DNA of 64,000 bases, taken from the NCBI GenBank assembly GCA_018241265.1, contig JAFEEF010000064.1, positions 18,501 through 82,500 of the forward strand, read 5' to 3'. The stretch is from Pseudomonadota bacterium (GTDB lineage Bacteria > Pseudomonadota > Gammaproteobacteria > Burkholderiales > Burkholderiaceae_C). Every line of letters starts with the position of its first letter. The stretch's first letter is position 1. The notes below the pieces were generated by a model that worked only from the letters and a program-made list of their open reading frames with translations, searched no databases and had not been told where the DNA came from. Of the stretch, positions 17,765 through 25,865 are shown one piece after another. Made by a program: the position numbers and the translations under genes.

Positions 17765-18739
17765 ATGCGGCGGCTGCGCGGGTTCGCGGCGATCGTCCTG
17801 ACCGGCCTCGCAGCGCTCGCGGCGACGCACGCTCAGGCCGCTGGCCTGAAGTCGATCGAGGTTCCGGCCGATGCGGCCGGTCCGCTCATCAAGGCCATCG
17901 TGTGGACGCCGTGCAATACCGCGCCGGGACAGGTCGTGATGGGGCCTTTCACGCTGCCCGGCGTGCGCGACTGCGCCGTCGCCGGCGACCACCTCGGCCT
18001 CGTCGTCGTCTCGCATGGCTATGGCGGCAATGCCCTCGGCCATCACGACACCGCGGAAGCGCTGGCCGACGCAGGGTTCGTCGCCGTGGCGCTCGACCAT
18101 CCCGACGACACGACGTCGAACAAGGATCCTGCGGCCAACGTCGCGGCGCTGGCGCATCGGCCGACCGACGTGAAGCGCGTGATCGACTACATGCTGACCG
18201 GATGGCCCGATGCGCGGCGCATCGACCCGGCCCGCATCGGCTTCTTCGGCTTCTCGCGCGGCGGCTACACCGGGCTCGTGATCGGCGGTGCCAATCCGGA
18301 CTTCGTGCATGCGCACGTGCGTTGTCCGGGACCGCCGGCGCTGTGCGCACCGATGCAGGCAGCGTCGCCGCTGACGCACGACCCCCGCGTGCGCGCGATC
18401 GTGATCGCCGATCCGCTGAGCTTCTTTCCGACGCGGGACAGCCTGAAGGACGTCAAGGTGCCGCTGCAGCTGTGGTCCTCCGAGCGCGGCGGCGATGGCG
18501 TCAGCCCCGAGGACGTGGCCGCGGTCGCCCGCGACCTGCCGGTGCGGCCCGACTTCCACCGCGTGCCGGGCACCGCGCACTTCGCGTTCCTGACGCCGTG
18601 TCCGCCGGTGCTGACCAAGGAGATTCCGCAGATCTGCGTCGATGACGGGGGATTCGACCGTGTGGCGTTCCACCGGCGGCTCGATGCGGAGGTGGTCGAC
18701 TTCCTGCGCGCTCACCTGGCCCCTGCGGCCAAGCCGTGA
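17765..18739 (+). CDS. Exported alpha/beta hydrolase (dienelactone-hydrolase / PAF-acetylhydrolase type)
   Basis: A 324-residue protein with an N-terminal signal peptide (MRRLRG then a hydrophobic core, likely cleaved after AQA, residue 25). VVSHGYGGN precedes the nucleophile elbow GFSRGG (Ser164), and a His lies in PGTAHFAF near residue 275. Several cysteines (50, 70, and near the C-terminus) could form periplasmic disulfides. ATG 17765 lies two bases after the pump's stop, so it belongs to the efflux operon. The substrate is unknown; a link to the pump's cargo is only inferred. Confidence 0.85.
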   Translation: MRRLRGFAAIVLTGLAALAATHAQAAGLKSIEVPADAAGPLIKAIVWTPCNTAPGQVVMGPFTLPGVRDCAVAGDHLGLVVVSHGYGGNALGHHDTAEALADAGFVAVALDHPDDTTSNKDPAANVAALAHRPTDVKRVIDYMLTGWPDARRIDPARIGFFGFSRGGYTGLVIGGANPDFVHAHVRCPGPPALCAPMQAASPLTHDPRVRAIVIADPLSFFPTRDSLKDVKVPLQLWSSERGGDGVSPEDVAAVARDLPVRPDFHRVPGTAHFAFLTPCPPVLTKEIPQICVDDGGFDRVAFHRRLDAEVVDFLRAHLAPAAKP

Positions 18740-18788
18740 GGCCACGGCGGAGCGGATCGCCGCCGCAGCGCCGGTGCCCGAGGCGCCC

Positions 18789-19292
18789 TCATGGTGCCGG
18801 GTCGAGCAGCGCCTCGGCGTAGCGTGCGAGCGAACGGTTGTAGCGCGGCAAGAGCGGCGCCAGCGCGCACAGGCTCAGGCTGAGCGCCTCGCGCTCGCGG
18901 CCGAGGTCGGCGAGCGCGAGCGCCAGGAAGGCGCAGACCGCGCCGTCGAGCTCGTCCGAGCCGGCATCCGATTCGGCGGCGAGCAGCCGTGCCGCGGTCG
19001 CGGCGTCGCCGAGGTTGCGCAGCGAGCTCGCCATCTGGATCACCGCGCGCCGCCGCCGCATGCCGGCGAGGCCACCCGCCAGCGCGGCGCGATAGAGCGG
19101 CACGGCATCGTGGGGCCGACCGGTCGAATCGCGCGCCGCCGCGCGCTCGAACAGCGCCGCCGGATCGCCGGCCGGCAGCTCGGCGGCGAGCGCGTCGATG
19201 CGCTGGACGAAGGCCTGCTCGTCGAGGCGATCGAACTGCGCCCAGAGCGCCGTCAGACGCTCTTCCCACGCGGCATCGGGGATCGGGATCAT
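18789..19292 (-). CDS. TPR-repeat-like small protein
   Basis: A 167-residue, Ala/Leu-rich helical protein. It has TPR-like helix pairs (residues about 45–78 ALFERAAARDSTGRPHDAVPLYRAALAGG, and 80–150) resembling the bacterial tetratricopeptide_5 family. It has no signal peptide or membrane segment. The function is unknown. The start ATG 19292 lies 125 bases from the divergent histidine-kinase start. Confidence 0.75.
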   Translation of the reverse strand: MIPIPDAAWEERLTALWAQFDRLDEQAFVQRIDALAAELPAGDPAALFERAAARDSTGRPHDAVPLYRAALAGGLAGMRRRRAVIQMASSLRNLGDAATAARLLAAESDAGSDELDGAVCAFLALALADLGREREALSLSLCALAPLLPRYNRSLARYAEALLDPAP

Positions 19293-19343
19293 CGCGGCAG
19301 TGTAGGCCAGCGCAGGCGCTGCGCACGGGCGCTGTCACGGGCG

Positions 19344-19373
19344 CAATTCGACCACCGGCTTTCGCAGTTCGTC
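19344..19373 (+). promoter_or_regulatory. Candidate LytTR (AlgR-like) binding site: two 9-bp repeats
   Basis: CAATTCGAC (19344–19352) and CAGTTCGTC (19365–19373) are direct repeats separated by exactly 12 bases, giving a 21-bp period. LytTR-domain regulators bind two 9-bp repeats with 12-bp spacing, and the second copy differs by one base from the AlgR consensus CCGTTCGTC. It lies 45 bases before the start of the kinase gene, whose partner is a LytTR regulator, so autoregulation is likely. The match was made by eye. Confidence 0.5.
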
Positions 19374-19417
19374 ACGCAGCGGTCACGTGGGTCGGTGCCT
19401 GGGCCTAGGATGGCCGC

Positions 19418-20539
19418 ATGTCAGACCCTGCCGTCCCGGCCCGCATCGCCGACCGCCCTCCGCGCGGTCGCGATCGCCGCATCTGGATCGCCTACGCGGG
19501 GCTGTGCGTGCTGTGCTGGATGCTCTACACGATCGCCGGCACCGAATGGCTGCGCGGCAGCTGGCGCCTCTGGGAAGCGATCTACGAGTCGACCTGGAAC
19601 CTGCTGCCGCCGATGCTGCTCGGCACGCTGGTGCTGCCGTGGGTGCGCGCGCTGCAGGCGCAGCGCCGCGGCTTGGCGGCGCGGCTCGTGCTGCATGCGC
19701 TCGCGGCGTTCGCCTTCGCGAGCGTCTGGCACGCGATCGACTACGGCCTCGCCCGAGCGCTGTTCGGGCCCGAGCATGCGGCCGCGACCTTCGAGCAGCA
19801 GGTGCTCTGGCGCACTGCGTGGGCGGTGTTCGTCTACACCGCGCTCGTGCTCGGCTTCGGCGGCGCGCTGCATGCGCGGCGCGCGCACGCCGCCGCGGTC
19901 GCCGCGGTGCAGGCCGATGCGGCGCGGGTGCGCGCCGAGCTGGCGGCGATCAGCGACAAGCTCAATCCGCACTTCCTGTTCAACACCCTCAACTCGCTGA
20001 TCCTGCTCACGCGCAAGGATGCCGGTGCCGCCGAGCAGGCGCTGATGCGCTATTCGCGGATGCTGCGCTACCTGCTCGACAGCCAGCGCGGCGCGGCCGA
20101 CCGCGTGGCGCTGCAGGAGGAGCTCGACTTCGTGCGCGACTACCTCGCGCTCGAGTCGCTGCGCCTCGGCCAGCGCCTGCGCGTCGATTGGCAGATCGAC
20201 GACGCGGTGCTCGACGACATGATCCCGCCGCTGACCTTGCAGCCGCTGGTCGAGAACTCGATCGTGCACGGCATCGCGCCGCGCGTCGAAGGCGGCACCG
20301 TGCGCATCGAGGCGCGTCGCCGATGGGAAGCGCTGGTGCTGCGGGTTGCCGACGATGGCGCCGGCTGCGTCTGGCCGCCGACGGCACCGGCGGAGAACAC
20401 GCCGCGCCGCGGCGGCCTCGGCCTCAGCGCACTGCGGCGTCGCTTCGAACTCGACTACGACGGCCAGGCACGCCTCGACGTGCGCTCGGCGCCCGGCGCG
20501 GGCTTCAGCGTCGACATCCTGATACCGCAATCCTCATGA
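19418..20539 (+). CDS. LytS/AlgZ-type sensor histidine kinase
   Basis: A 373-residue membrane kinase. It has four hydrophobic helices (residues about 24–44, 60–78, 88–112, 128–150), a short linker coil, and the His_kinase domain with LNPHFLFNTLNSL (phospho-acceptor His185). A HATPase domain follows with QPLVENSIVHG and DDGAGC and LGLSALRRR. It lacks an extracellular ligand domain, like AlgZ. Its stop overlaps the start of the LytTR regulator (ATGA), so the two form a coupled two-component pair. Confidence 0.93.
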   Translation: MSDPAVPARIADRPPRGRDRRIWIAYAGLCVLCWMLYTIAGTEWLRGSWRLWEAIYESTWNLLPPMLLGTLVLPWVRALQAQRRGLAARLVLHALAAFAFASVWHAIDYGLARALFGPEHAAATFEQQVLWRTAWAVFVYTALVLGFGGALHARRAHAAAVAAVQADAARVRAELAAISDKLNPHFLFNTLNSLILLTRKDAGAAEQALMRYSRMLRYLLDSQRGAADRVALQEELDFVRDYLALESLRLGQRLRVDWQIDDAVLDDMIPPLTLQPLVENSIVHGIAPRVEGGTVRIEARRRWEALVLRVADDGAGCVWPPTAPAENTPRRGGLGLSALRRRFELDYDGQARLDVRSAPGAGFSVDILIPQSS

Positions 20540-21297
20540 ATCGAATCCGCACCTTGATCGCCGAAGACGAGCCGCTCGCCGCCGAAGGGCTGGCCGAGTG
20601 GGTGGAGCAACTGCCGCAGCTCGAGCTGGTCGCGACCTGCGGCGACGGCGCGAGCGCGCTCGATGCGATCCGGCGCCTGCAACCGGGCCTCGTGCTGATG
20701 GACATCCACATGCCCGGCATGACCGGCCTGCAGGTGCTGCGTGCGCTGGCCGACGATCCCGATGTGGCGGCGCCCGCGGTGATCTTCACGACCGCCTATG
20801 ACGAGCATGCGCTGACCGCGTTCGAGCTGCACGCGGCGGACTATCTGCTCAAGCCCTACACGCACGAGCGCTTCGTCGAAGCGGTCGACCATGCGTTGCA
20901 AGCGCCGCGCGGCCAGGCCTTGCCGGCGCTCGAAGCGGTGCAGGGCGACGAACCGGCCGGAGCCGCCGAGCCGCTGTCGCGCATCCTGGTGCGCGACCAG
21001 GGCAAGATCTTCCCGCTCGTTGTCGACGCGATCGAGTACCTGCGCTCCGACACCAAGTACACCGCGATCGTCAGCAAGGGCCGCAGCTACCTCGTGCGGC
21101 TGCCGATCGCCGCCTTCGAGAAGCGCCTCGATCCGGGCCGTTTCCTGAAGGTCAACCGCGCCTGCATCGTCAACCTCGATTTCGTCGAGGCGATGACGCC
21201 GGACGACAGCTCGCAGCTCGTCGTGCAGCTCGCCGACGGCACGCGCATCACCGCGAGCCGCGAAGTCTCCAAGCAACTGAGGGCCGATTCGATATGA
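20536..21297 (+). CDS. LytTR-family response regulator (AlgR/LytR type)
   Basis: A 253-residue regulator. The receiver domain (1–120) has acidic residues 10–12, phospho-acceptor Asp56 in LMDIHMPG and Lys in YLLKPY. The LytTR DNA-binding domain (about 150–250) has RDQGKIFPL, YTAIVSKGRSYLVR, FEKRLDPGRFLKVNRACIVNL. It is phosphorylated by the overlapping upstream kinase. Its stop overlaps the DUF2807 gene, so that exported protein is probably part of its output or of signal sensing. Confidence 0.94.
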   Translation: MNRIRTLIAEDEPLAAEGLAEWVEQLPQLELVATCGDGASALDAIRRLQPGLVLMDIHMPGMTGLQVLRALADDPDVAAPAVIFTTAYDEHALTAFELHAADYLLKPYTHERFVEAVDHALQAPRGQALPALEAVQGDEPAGAAEPLSRILVRDQGKIFPLVVDAIEYLRSDTKYTAIVSKGRSYLVRLPIAAFEKRLDPGRFLKVNRACIVNLDFVEAMTPDDSSQLVVQLADGTRITASREVSKQLRADSI

Positions 21298-22031
21298 GAA
21301 CGCGCATAGCCATCCTGTTGTTCGCCCTCGTCGGGTCGGCGGCGCTGCCGGCAGCGGCGCAAAAGCCCGACGAGCCCGCGAGCGCCGCGGGACGCACCTA
21401 CACGCCGGGCGACTTCGACACCATCGACATCTCCGGCGCGGCGATCGTGCGCTTCACGCAGGGCACGAGCGATCGCGTCTTCGTGCAGGGCGACGACGAC
21501 GCGCAGCGTGCCGTCGAACTCGAAGTGCGCGGCCGCCGCCTGCAGATCCGGCCCGGCGGATCATGGAAGTTCTGGAACTCGGGCCGTCTGCGCATCGACG
21601 TGACGGCGCGCGACCTGACGCGCGTCGGCATCTACGGCGCCGCCGATTTCCGCGCGGACGGGCCGCTGCAGGTCGATCGGCTGACCGTCAACATCGCCGG
21701 CGCCGGCAACGCGCGCTTCGACCACTTGCGTGCCGGGCAGCTCAGCTTCGAGGTCTCGGGTGCCGGCAACGGCGACGTGACCGGCATCGCGAAGAGCCTG
21801 GACGTGCGCATCGCCGGCCACAGCGAATTCCGCGGCGAGAACCTGATGACCGAGCGCGCCAAGGTCGCGATCAGCGGCATCGGCGACGTCAAGGTCTGGG
21901 CGACCGACAACCTCGACGTCGCGGTGGCCGGCGTCGGCAAGGTGGACTACTGGGGGACACCGAGCCTGAAGCGCAGCGTGTCGGGACAGGCGACGATCAA
22001 CGACCGCGGCGCGAAGCGGCCGGTGCAGTAG
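21294..22031 (+). CDS. Exported DUF2807 (GIN-domain, auto-adhesin-like) protein
   Basis: A 245-residue protein with a signal peptide (cleavage likely after AAAQ, about residue 23) and a DUF2807 beta-helix. It contains serial degenerate repeats such as VNIAGAGNARFDHLRAG, FEVSGAGNGDVTG, VAISGIGDVKVWA and VAVAGVGKVDYWG, about 20 residues apart. These pile into a right-handed beta-solenoid with a Gly-x-Gly turn. The family is implicated in surface adhesion, without a settled role. Its start overlaps the regulator's stop (ATGA), so the three genes are one translationally coupled unit. Confidence 0.9.
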   Translation: MRTRIAILLFALVGSAALPAAAQKPDEPASAAGRTYTPGDFDTIDISGAAIVRFTQGTSDRVFVQGDDDAQRAVELEVRGRRLQIRPGGSWKFWNSGRLRIDVTARDLTRVGIYGAADFRADGPLQVDRLTVNIAGAGNARFDHLRAGQLSFEVSGAGNGDVTGIAKSLDVRIAGHSEFRGENLMTERAKVAISGIGDVKVWATDNLDVAVAGVGKVDYWGTPSLKRSVSGQATINDRGAKRPVQ

Positions 22032-22132
22032 GCGCCAGCGCTCGAGCTCCCTTGGCAGTTCGTGTGCTCATGGCAAGGACTCCTCGTGCATGCAATGACG
22101 CGAGCGCCTCGGCGAGTGCCGCGCAGGCGCGC
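22032..22132. other. Short convergent intergenic region
   Basis: 101 bases between the DUF2807 and cupin stops. I see no clear T-tailed terminator or small gene. Confidence 0.4.
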
Positions 22133-22636
22133 CTACGTGCCTGAAGCGGCATCGACGTCGTCCCAGTAGCCGACCGTCGCCGAGCCCCGGTAGCCGGTGC
22201 CCGTCAGCTTCACGCCGACACGGCCGGTATCGGTGAACATGACGACCTCGTGCGGGTGCGGATTGCCGAACACGAGGTAGCGGCACGGCGCATCGGTCTC
22301 GTTGACGAGCGCATGGCCGACCTTCTGGCCGGCCGGAAAGCAGACGTACTGGCCGGCGCTCATCGGATAGCTGCGATCGCCGAGCCGCAACGTCAGGCTG
22401 CCTTCGAGCACGTAGACGTGCTCCTCTTCGAGCAGGTGGTAGTGCGCCTGATTCGCTTGCCGGCCCGGCGGCAGCACCTCCATCGACACGCTGATCTGCG
22501 TGCCGCCGCCGTAGCTGCTGAGGTGCTGGTAGCGCATGCCGTAGCGGTTGCCGTGCGAGAACTCGGCCCACGGTACGCGCTCGATGTCGAAGGGCTCGTA
22601 GACGCCATTGGCGTTGATCGATGTCGGCTCGGACAT
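22133..22636 (-). CDS. Cupin-domain protein
   Basis: A 167-residue single-domain cupin. Motif 1 has His65, His67, Glu70–72 and His73 (AHYHLLEEEHVY). Motif 2 has PAGQKVGH (His108). These give the usual metal site of small cupins. It may be an oxygenase, isomerase or sensor; nothing settles which. It is divergent from the acetylpolyamine amidohydrolase gene with 97 bases between starts. Confidence 0.85.
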   Translation of the reverse strand: MSEPTSINANGVYEPFDIERVPWAEFSHGNRYGMRYQHLSSYGGGTQISVSMEVLPPGRQANQAHYHLLEEEHVYVLEGSLTLRLGDRSYPMSAGQYVCFPAGQKVGHALVNETDAPCRYLVFGNPHPHEVVMFTDTGRVGVKLTGTGYRGSATVGYWDDVDAASGT

Positions 22637-22653
22637 GCGCTGGCTCCCTGCGG

Positions 22654-22682
22654 TTGCTCGAAGGTGATTACTGTACGAATAT
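22654..22682 (+). promoter_or_regulatory. Probable promoter of the acetylpolyamine amidohydrolase gene
   Basis: TTGCTC (22654–22659), 17-base spacer, GAATAT (22677–22682), about 50 bases before ATG 22734. The 97-bp divergent gap must also hold the cupin promoter. Confidence 0.4.
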
Positions 22683-22733
22683 CCAGTTCGCGTGCCAAGG
22701 CCGGCTCACACACCGGCGCATGAAAATCGCCGC

Positions 22734-23789
22734 ATGCTCATCTTCCACAACCCGCTCCACGCGCGGCATGCCGGCCGCCACGAGATGTTCCGCGGCCGGC
22801 TCGTGCCCTGCCACGAATCGCCGGCGCGCCTCGACTATGTACTGGCCGAGCTGGCGCGGCGCCCGGTCGGCGAATTGCGCGAGCCGAGCGACGCCGACCT
22901 CGACCTCGTGCGCCGCGTCCACCGCCCGCGCTACCTCGACTTCCTCGCCGGCGCCTGGCAGGAATGGATCGCGCTCGATCCGGACAACGCCGCGCTCGAC
23001 ATCCTGCCGTCGATCTGGCCGGTGCGCGGCTTTCGCGACGACGTGCTGCCGGTCAACTTCGCAGCGCGCGTCGGGTTGTTCTCGTTCGACACTGGCTCGC
23101 CGATCACCGCCGGCACGTGGGAGGCGGCGCGCTGCGGCGCGGCCTGCGCGATCGATGCGGTACGCGCCGTCGCAGCGTCCGCTGGGCCGCGAGCCGCGAT
23201 GGCGCTGACGCGGCCGCCGGGACACCACGCCGGGCCGGACTTCTTCGGCGGCTATTGCTTCCTGAACAACGCCGCGATCGCCGCCGAGGCGTGGCGCGTG
23301 GCGGGCGCGGCGCGTGTGGCAGTGCTCGACATCGACTACCACCACGGCAACGGCACGCAGACGATCTTCTACGAGCGACCTGACGTGCTGACGGTATCGA
23401 TCCACGGCGATCCGCACACCGAGTATCCATTCTTCCTCGGCTACGCCAACGAGCACGGAGCCGGCGCGGGCGAGGGCTGCAATCTCAACCTGCCGCTGCC
23501 GGCGGGCAGCGACTTCAAGGCGTGGCGCGCGGCGCTGGCGCAGGGACTGCACGCGATCGAACGCGACGGCGCGGAGGCGCTCGTCGTCGCGCTCGGCGTC
23601 GACACCTACGAAGGCGATCCGATCTCGCGCTTCACGCTGAAGAGCGACGACTACCTCGAGGTCGGCCGCATGCTCGCCGGCTTCGGCCTGCCGATGGTGC
23701 TGGTGCTCGAAGGCGGCTATGCCGTCGCCGAGATGGGCGTCAACGTCGTCAACGTGCTCGACGGCATCGTCAGCGCATCGGCAGCTTGA
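22734..23789 (+). CDS. aphA: Acetylpolyamine amidohydrolase (class II HDAC family)
   Basis: A 351-residue zinc hydrolase. Diagnostic sites are GHHAG (163–167, catalytic His pair), FGGYCFLNNAA, the zinc ligands Asp201 and His203 in DIDYHHGNG, a third Asp in GVDTYEGDPIS, and the active-site Tyr in EGGYAV. The N-terminal CHESPARLDYVL and the insert before GTWEAA resemble the Mycoplana ramosa acetylpolyamine amidohydrolase. It would deacetylate acetyl-putrescine, -cadaverine or -spermidine. ATG 22734 is used rather than an earlier in-frame ATG at 22692 because the protein then begins at the conserved MLIFHNP strand. Its last 20 bases overlap the end of the convergent M20 gene. Confidence 0.88.
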   Translation: MLIFHNPLHARHAGRHEMFRGRLVPCHESPARLDYVLAELARRPVGELREPSDADLDLVRRVHRPRYLDFLAGAWQEWIALDPDNAALDILPSIWPVRGFRDDVLPVNFAARVGLFSFDTGSPITAGTWEAARCGAACAIDAVRAVAASAGPRAAMALTRPPGHHAGPDFFGGYCFLNNAAIAAEAWRVAGAARVAVLDIDYHHGNGTQTIFYERPDVLTVSIHGDPHTEYPFFLGYANEHGAGAGEGCNLNLPLPAGSDFKAWRAALAQGLHAIERDGAEALVVALGVDTYEGDPISRFTLKSDDYLEVGRMLAGFGLPMVLVLEGGYAVAEMGVNVVNVLDGIVSASAA

Positions 23790-24939
23790 GCCGCACGATC
23801 TCGGCGAACCAGCGCGCGCCGGTCTCGAGCACCGCATCGTTGAAGTCGTAGCCGGCGTTGTGCAGTGGCGTCGCGCCGTCGCCGTGGTCGCCGTTGCCGA
23901 TGAAGACGAAGGCGCCGGGCACGACGCGCAGGAAGGCGCCGAAGTCTTCCGAGATCATCATCGGCAGCACGTTGCCGTCGGTGCGTTCGGCGCCGACGAC
24001 CGCGCGCGCCGCCGCCAGCGCGGTCGCGGTGCTCTCGGGCCAGTTCACCGTCGGCGCGAACTCGTGCGTGTACGCCAGCGTCGCGGTCGCGCCGTGCGCC
24101 CGCGCGATGCCGGTGCACAGCTCGCGCATGCGCCGCTCGAGCAGCGCCTGCGTCTCGGGCGCGTAGCTGCGCGTGTCGCCCTCGATCACGACCTCGCCCG
24201 GTACGACGTTGCGGAGGCCGTCGGTATGGATCTCGGTGCACGAGACGACGGCCGAGACGCTCGGGTCGACGCTGCGCGAGACGACGGTCTGCAATGCGAG
24301 CACGATCTCGGCCGCGACGACGATCGCATCGACGCCCATGTGCGGCCGCGCCGCATGCGTGCCGCGACCCTGGATGCGGATCACGAAGTTGTCTTCGCTC
24401 GCCATGAGGCCACCGGGGCGCGTCGCGATGTGGCCGGCGGCGATGCCGGGCATGTTGTGCGCGCCGTAGATCTCGTCGACCGGGAAGCGGTCGAACAGGC
24501 CGTCGTCCATCATCGCCTTGGCGCCGCGGCCGTGTTCCTCGGCCGGCTGGAAGATGCAGCGCACCGTGCCGTCGAAGTCGCGCCGCTCGGCGAGCAGGCG
24601 CGCGGCGCCCAGCACCATGGTCATGTGGCCATCGTGGCCGCAGGCGTGCATGCGGCCGGGTGCCTGCGAGATGTGCTCGCGGCCGGGGGCGGCTTCGGTG
24701 ATCGCCAGCGCGTCCATCTCGGCGCGGAGGCCGATGACGCCCTTGCCAGAGCCCACCGTCAGGTTCGCGACGAAGCCGGTGCCGCCGATGCCGCGGTGTA
24801 CCTGCCAGCCGAGTGCTCGGAGGATGCCGGCCGCATAGTCGGAGGTCGCGCGCTCTTCGAAGCCGGTCTCGGGATGGCGATGCAGGTGATGGCGCCAGCG
24901 CACGAGCTGCGCTGCGTGGTCTTCGTCGACGTCGATCAT
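23770..24939 (-). CDS. M20-family amidohydrolase (hippurate hydrolase-like)
   Basis: A 389-residue M20D metallo-hydrolase. It starts with RWRHHLHRHPETGFEE and has MDALAI, ACGHDGHMTM, QPAEEHGRGAKAM and a C-terminal His in GATPLHNAGYDFND. These are the zinc and catalytic positions of N-acyl-amino-acid amidohydrolases. It would cleave N-acyl amino acids. Its ATG overlaps the stop of a GNAT toxin gene (ATGA), which is an unexpected partner. It converges with the acetylpolyamine amidohydrolase gene, overlapping by 20 bases. Confidence 0.9.
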   Translation of the reverse strand: MIDVDEDHAAQLVRWRHHLHRHPETGFEERATSDYAAGILRALGWQVHRGIGGTGFVANLTVGSGKGVIGLRAEMDALAITEAAPGREHISQAPGRMHACGHDGHMTMVLGAARLLAERRDFDGTVRCIFQPAEEHGRGAKAMMDDGLFDRFPVDEIYGAHNMPGIAAGHIATRPGGLMASEDNFVIRIQGRGTHAARPHMGVDAIVVAAEIVLALQTVVSRSVDPSVSAVVSCTEIHTDGLRNVVPGEVVIEGDTRSYAPETQALLERRMRELCTGIARAHGATATLAYTHEFAPTVNWPESTATALAAARAVVGAERTDGNVLPMMISEDFGAFLRVVPGAFVFIGNGDHGDGATPLHNAGYDFNDAVLETGARWFAEIVRLKLPMR

Positions 24940-25457
24940 GGCAGCTGTCCGAAGAGCTTGGTCACCGTTCCCATCGCGAGGAACAGCCGGGCCGGCTGCG
25001 CCTGCAGCGGCATGAAGTCGAAGTGCCGGTAGAAGGCGATCGCGGCTTCGTCCTTTGCATCCACGACAACGGCCATGGATGCGATCTCGGCCGCGGCCAC
25101 CGCCGCACGATGCAGGGCATTGAGAAGCAGGTGCTCGCCGAGTCCCTGTCCGCGCATCGTTCGATCCAGCGCGAGACGCCCGAGCAGTGTCACGGGGAGC
25201 TGGCGGTAGCGGGGCAGCTTCTTCGCCAGCTCGGCCGGCAGTTCGTCGGCGGCCACGGTCGAAGCGGACAACGTGTAGTAGCCGAGCACTTCATGCGCCG
25301 GAGGAGCCACCAGCACGAACGGCGCCGCGACATGCTTTTCGGCGTCCTGCCGTGCCTGCTGGCGCAGATAGCGATCGAGCGGCTCGCTGCCCGAAGCGAA
25401 GGTGCCGCGCTCGTGCTGCTTCTGCAGCGGTTCGATGCGATAGGGCGAGACGGGCAC
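24936..25457 (-). CDS. GNAT-family toxin (TacT/AtaT-like), type II toxin–antitoxin
   Basis: A 173-residue acetyltransferase with the toxin-type pattern. The N-terminus is YRIEPLQKQHERGTFASGSEPLDRYL, then GYYTLSAST, the acetyl-CoA loop RTMRGQGLGEHLL, and AIAFYRHFDFMPL with the catalytic Tyr. This fits TacT/AtaT toxins that acetylate the amino group of charged tRNA. The start is GTG 25457, eight bases past the TAG stop of the DUF1778 gene (five bases lie between). Nothing looks broken, so the toxin is probably active. The stop overlaps the M20 gene start. Confidence 0.88.
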   Translation of the reverse strand: MPVSPYRIEPLQKQHERGTFASGSEPLDRYLRQQARQDAEKHVAAPFVLVAPPAHEVLGYYTLSASTVAADELPAELAKKLPRYRQLPVTLLGRLALDRTMRGQGLGEHLLLNALHRAAVAAAEIASMAVVVDAKDEAAIAFYRHFDFMPLQAQPARLFLAMGTVTKLFGQLP

Positions 25458-25462
25458 GTGGC

Positions 25463-25759
25463 CTAGAGCCCCATCTGACGGCGGTACTTGGCAGCCGCCT
25501 TGCGCAGGCGCGGGCCGGGTTTGGGGGCCTCGAGCAACGCGCTCACGAAGGCGACCTGCTCGGCGCGGGTGAGGCGGATGGTCTCGTGCTCCTCGATGAC
25601 GCGTTCGGCGGCGGCTTGTGCGCTGGCCACGACGAAGTCGCTCACCGTGCGGCCCGAAAGAGCCGCCGCGTGCTGCAGCAAGGACTTCTGCGCGGCGGTG
25701 ATGCGGGCAGCCAGGCGCTCGCCGCGTCCCTTGCCGGTTTCCGTGATGTCTTTCAGCAT
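25463..25759 (-). CDS. DUF1778 ribbon-helix-helix antitoxin (TacA-like)
   Basis: A 98-residue DUF1778 protein. The N-terminal RHH has RLAARITAAQKSLLQHAAALSGRTVSDFVVASA, and the C-terminal toxin-neutralising part has the FVSALLEAPKPGPRLRKAAAKYR pattern. ATG 25759 is preferred over 25765 because AAGGA is five bases upstream of the former and too close to the latter. It should bind the GNAT toxin and repress its own promoter. Confidence 0.88.
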   Translation of the reverse strand: MLKDITETGKGRGERLAARITAAQKSLLQHAAALSGRTVSDFVVASAQAAAERVIEEHETIRLTRAEQVAFVSALLEAPKPGPRLRKAAAKYRRQMGL

Positions 25760-25794
25760 GGTCATCCTTGGGCGCGAATCCTGTCTGTGCACCA

Positions 25795-25806
25795 ATTGTA
25801 CGTACA
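25795..25806 (-). promoter_or_regulatory. Candidate antitoxin operator overlapping -10 box
   Basis: A perfect 10-bp palindrome TGTACGTACA (25797–25806) overlaps a minus-strand TACAAT (25795–25800), a good -10 about 30 bases before the antitoxin start. RHH antitoxins typically bind such palindromes at their own promoter. No clear -35 is visible. The same gap holds the start region of the divergent NUDIX gene. Confidence 0.5.
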
Positions 25807-25865
25807 CGAGCAGGGCGGTGCTGCGATTGGCGTCGCCGGTTCGATGCACGGGGCAGAATCGCGCG

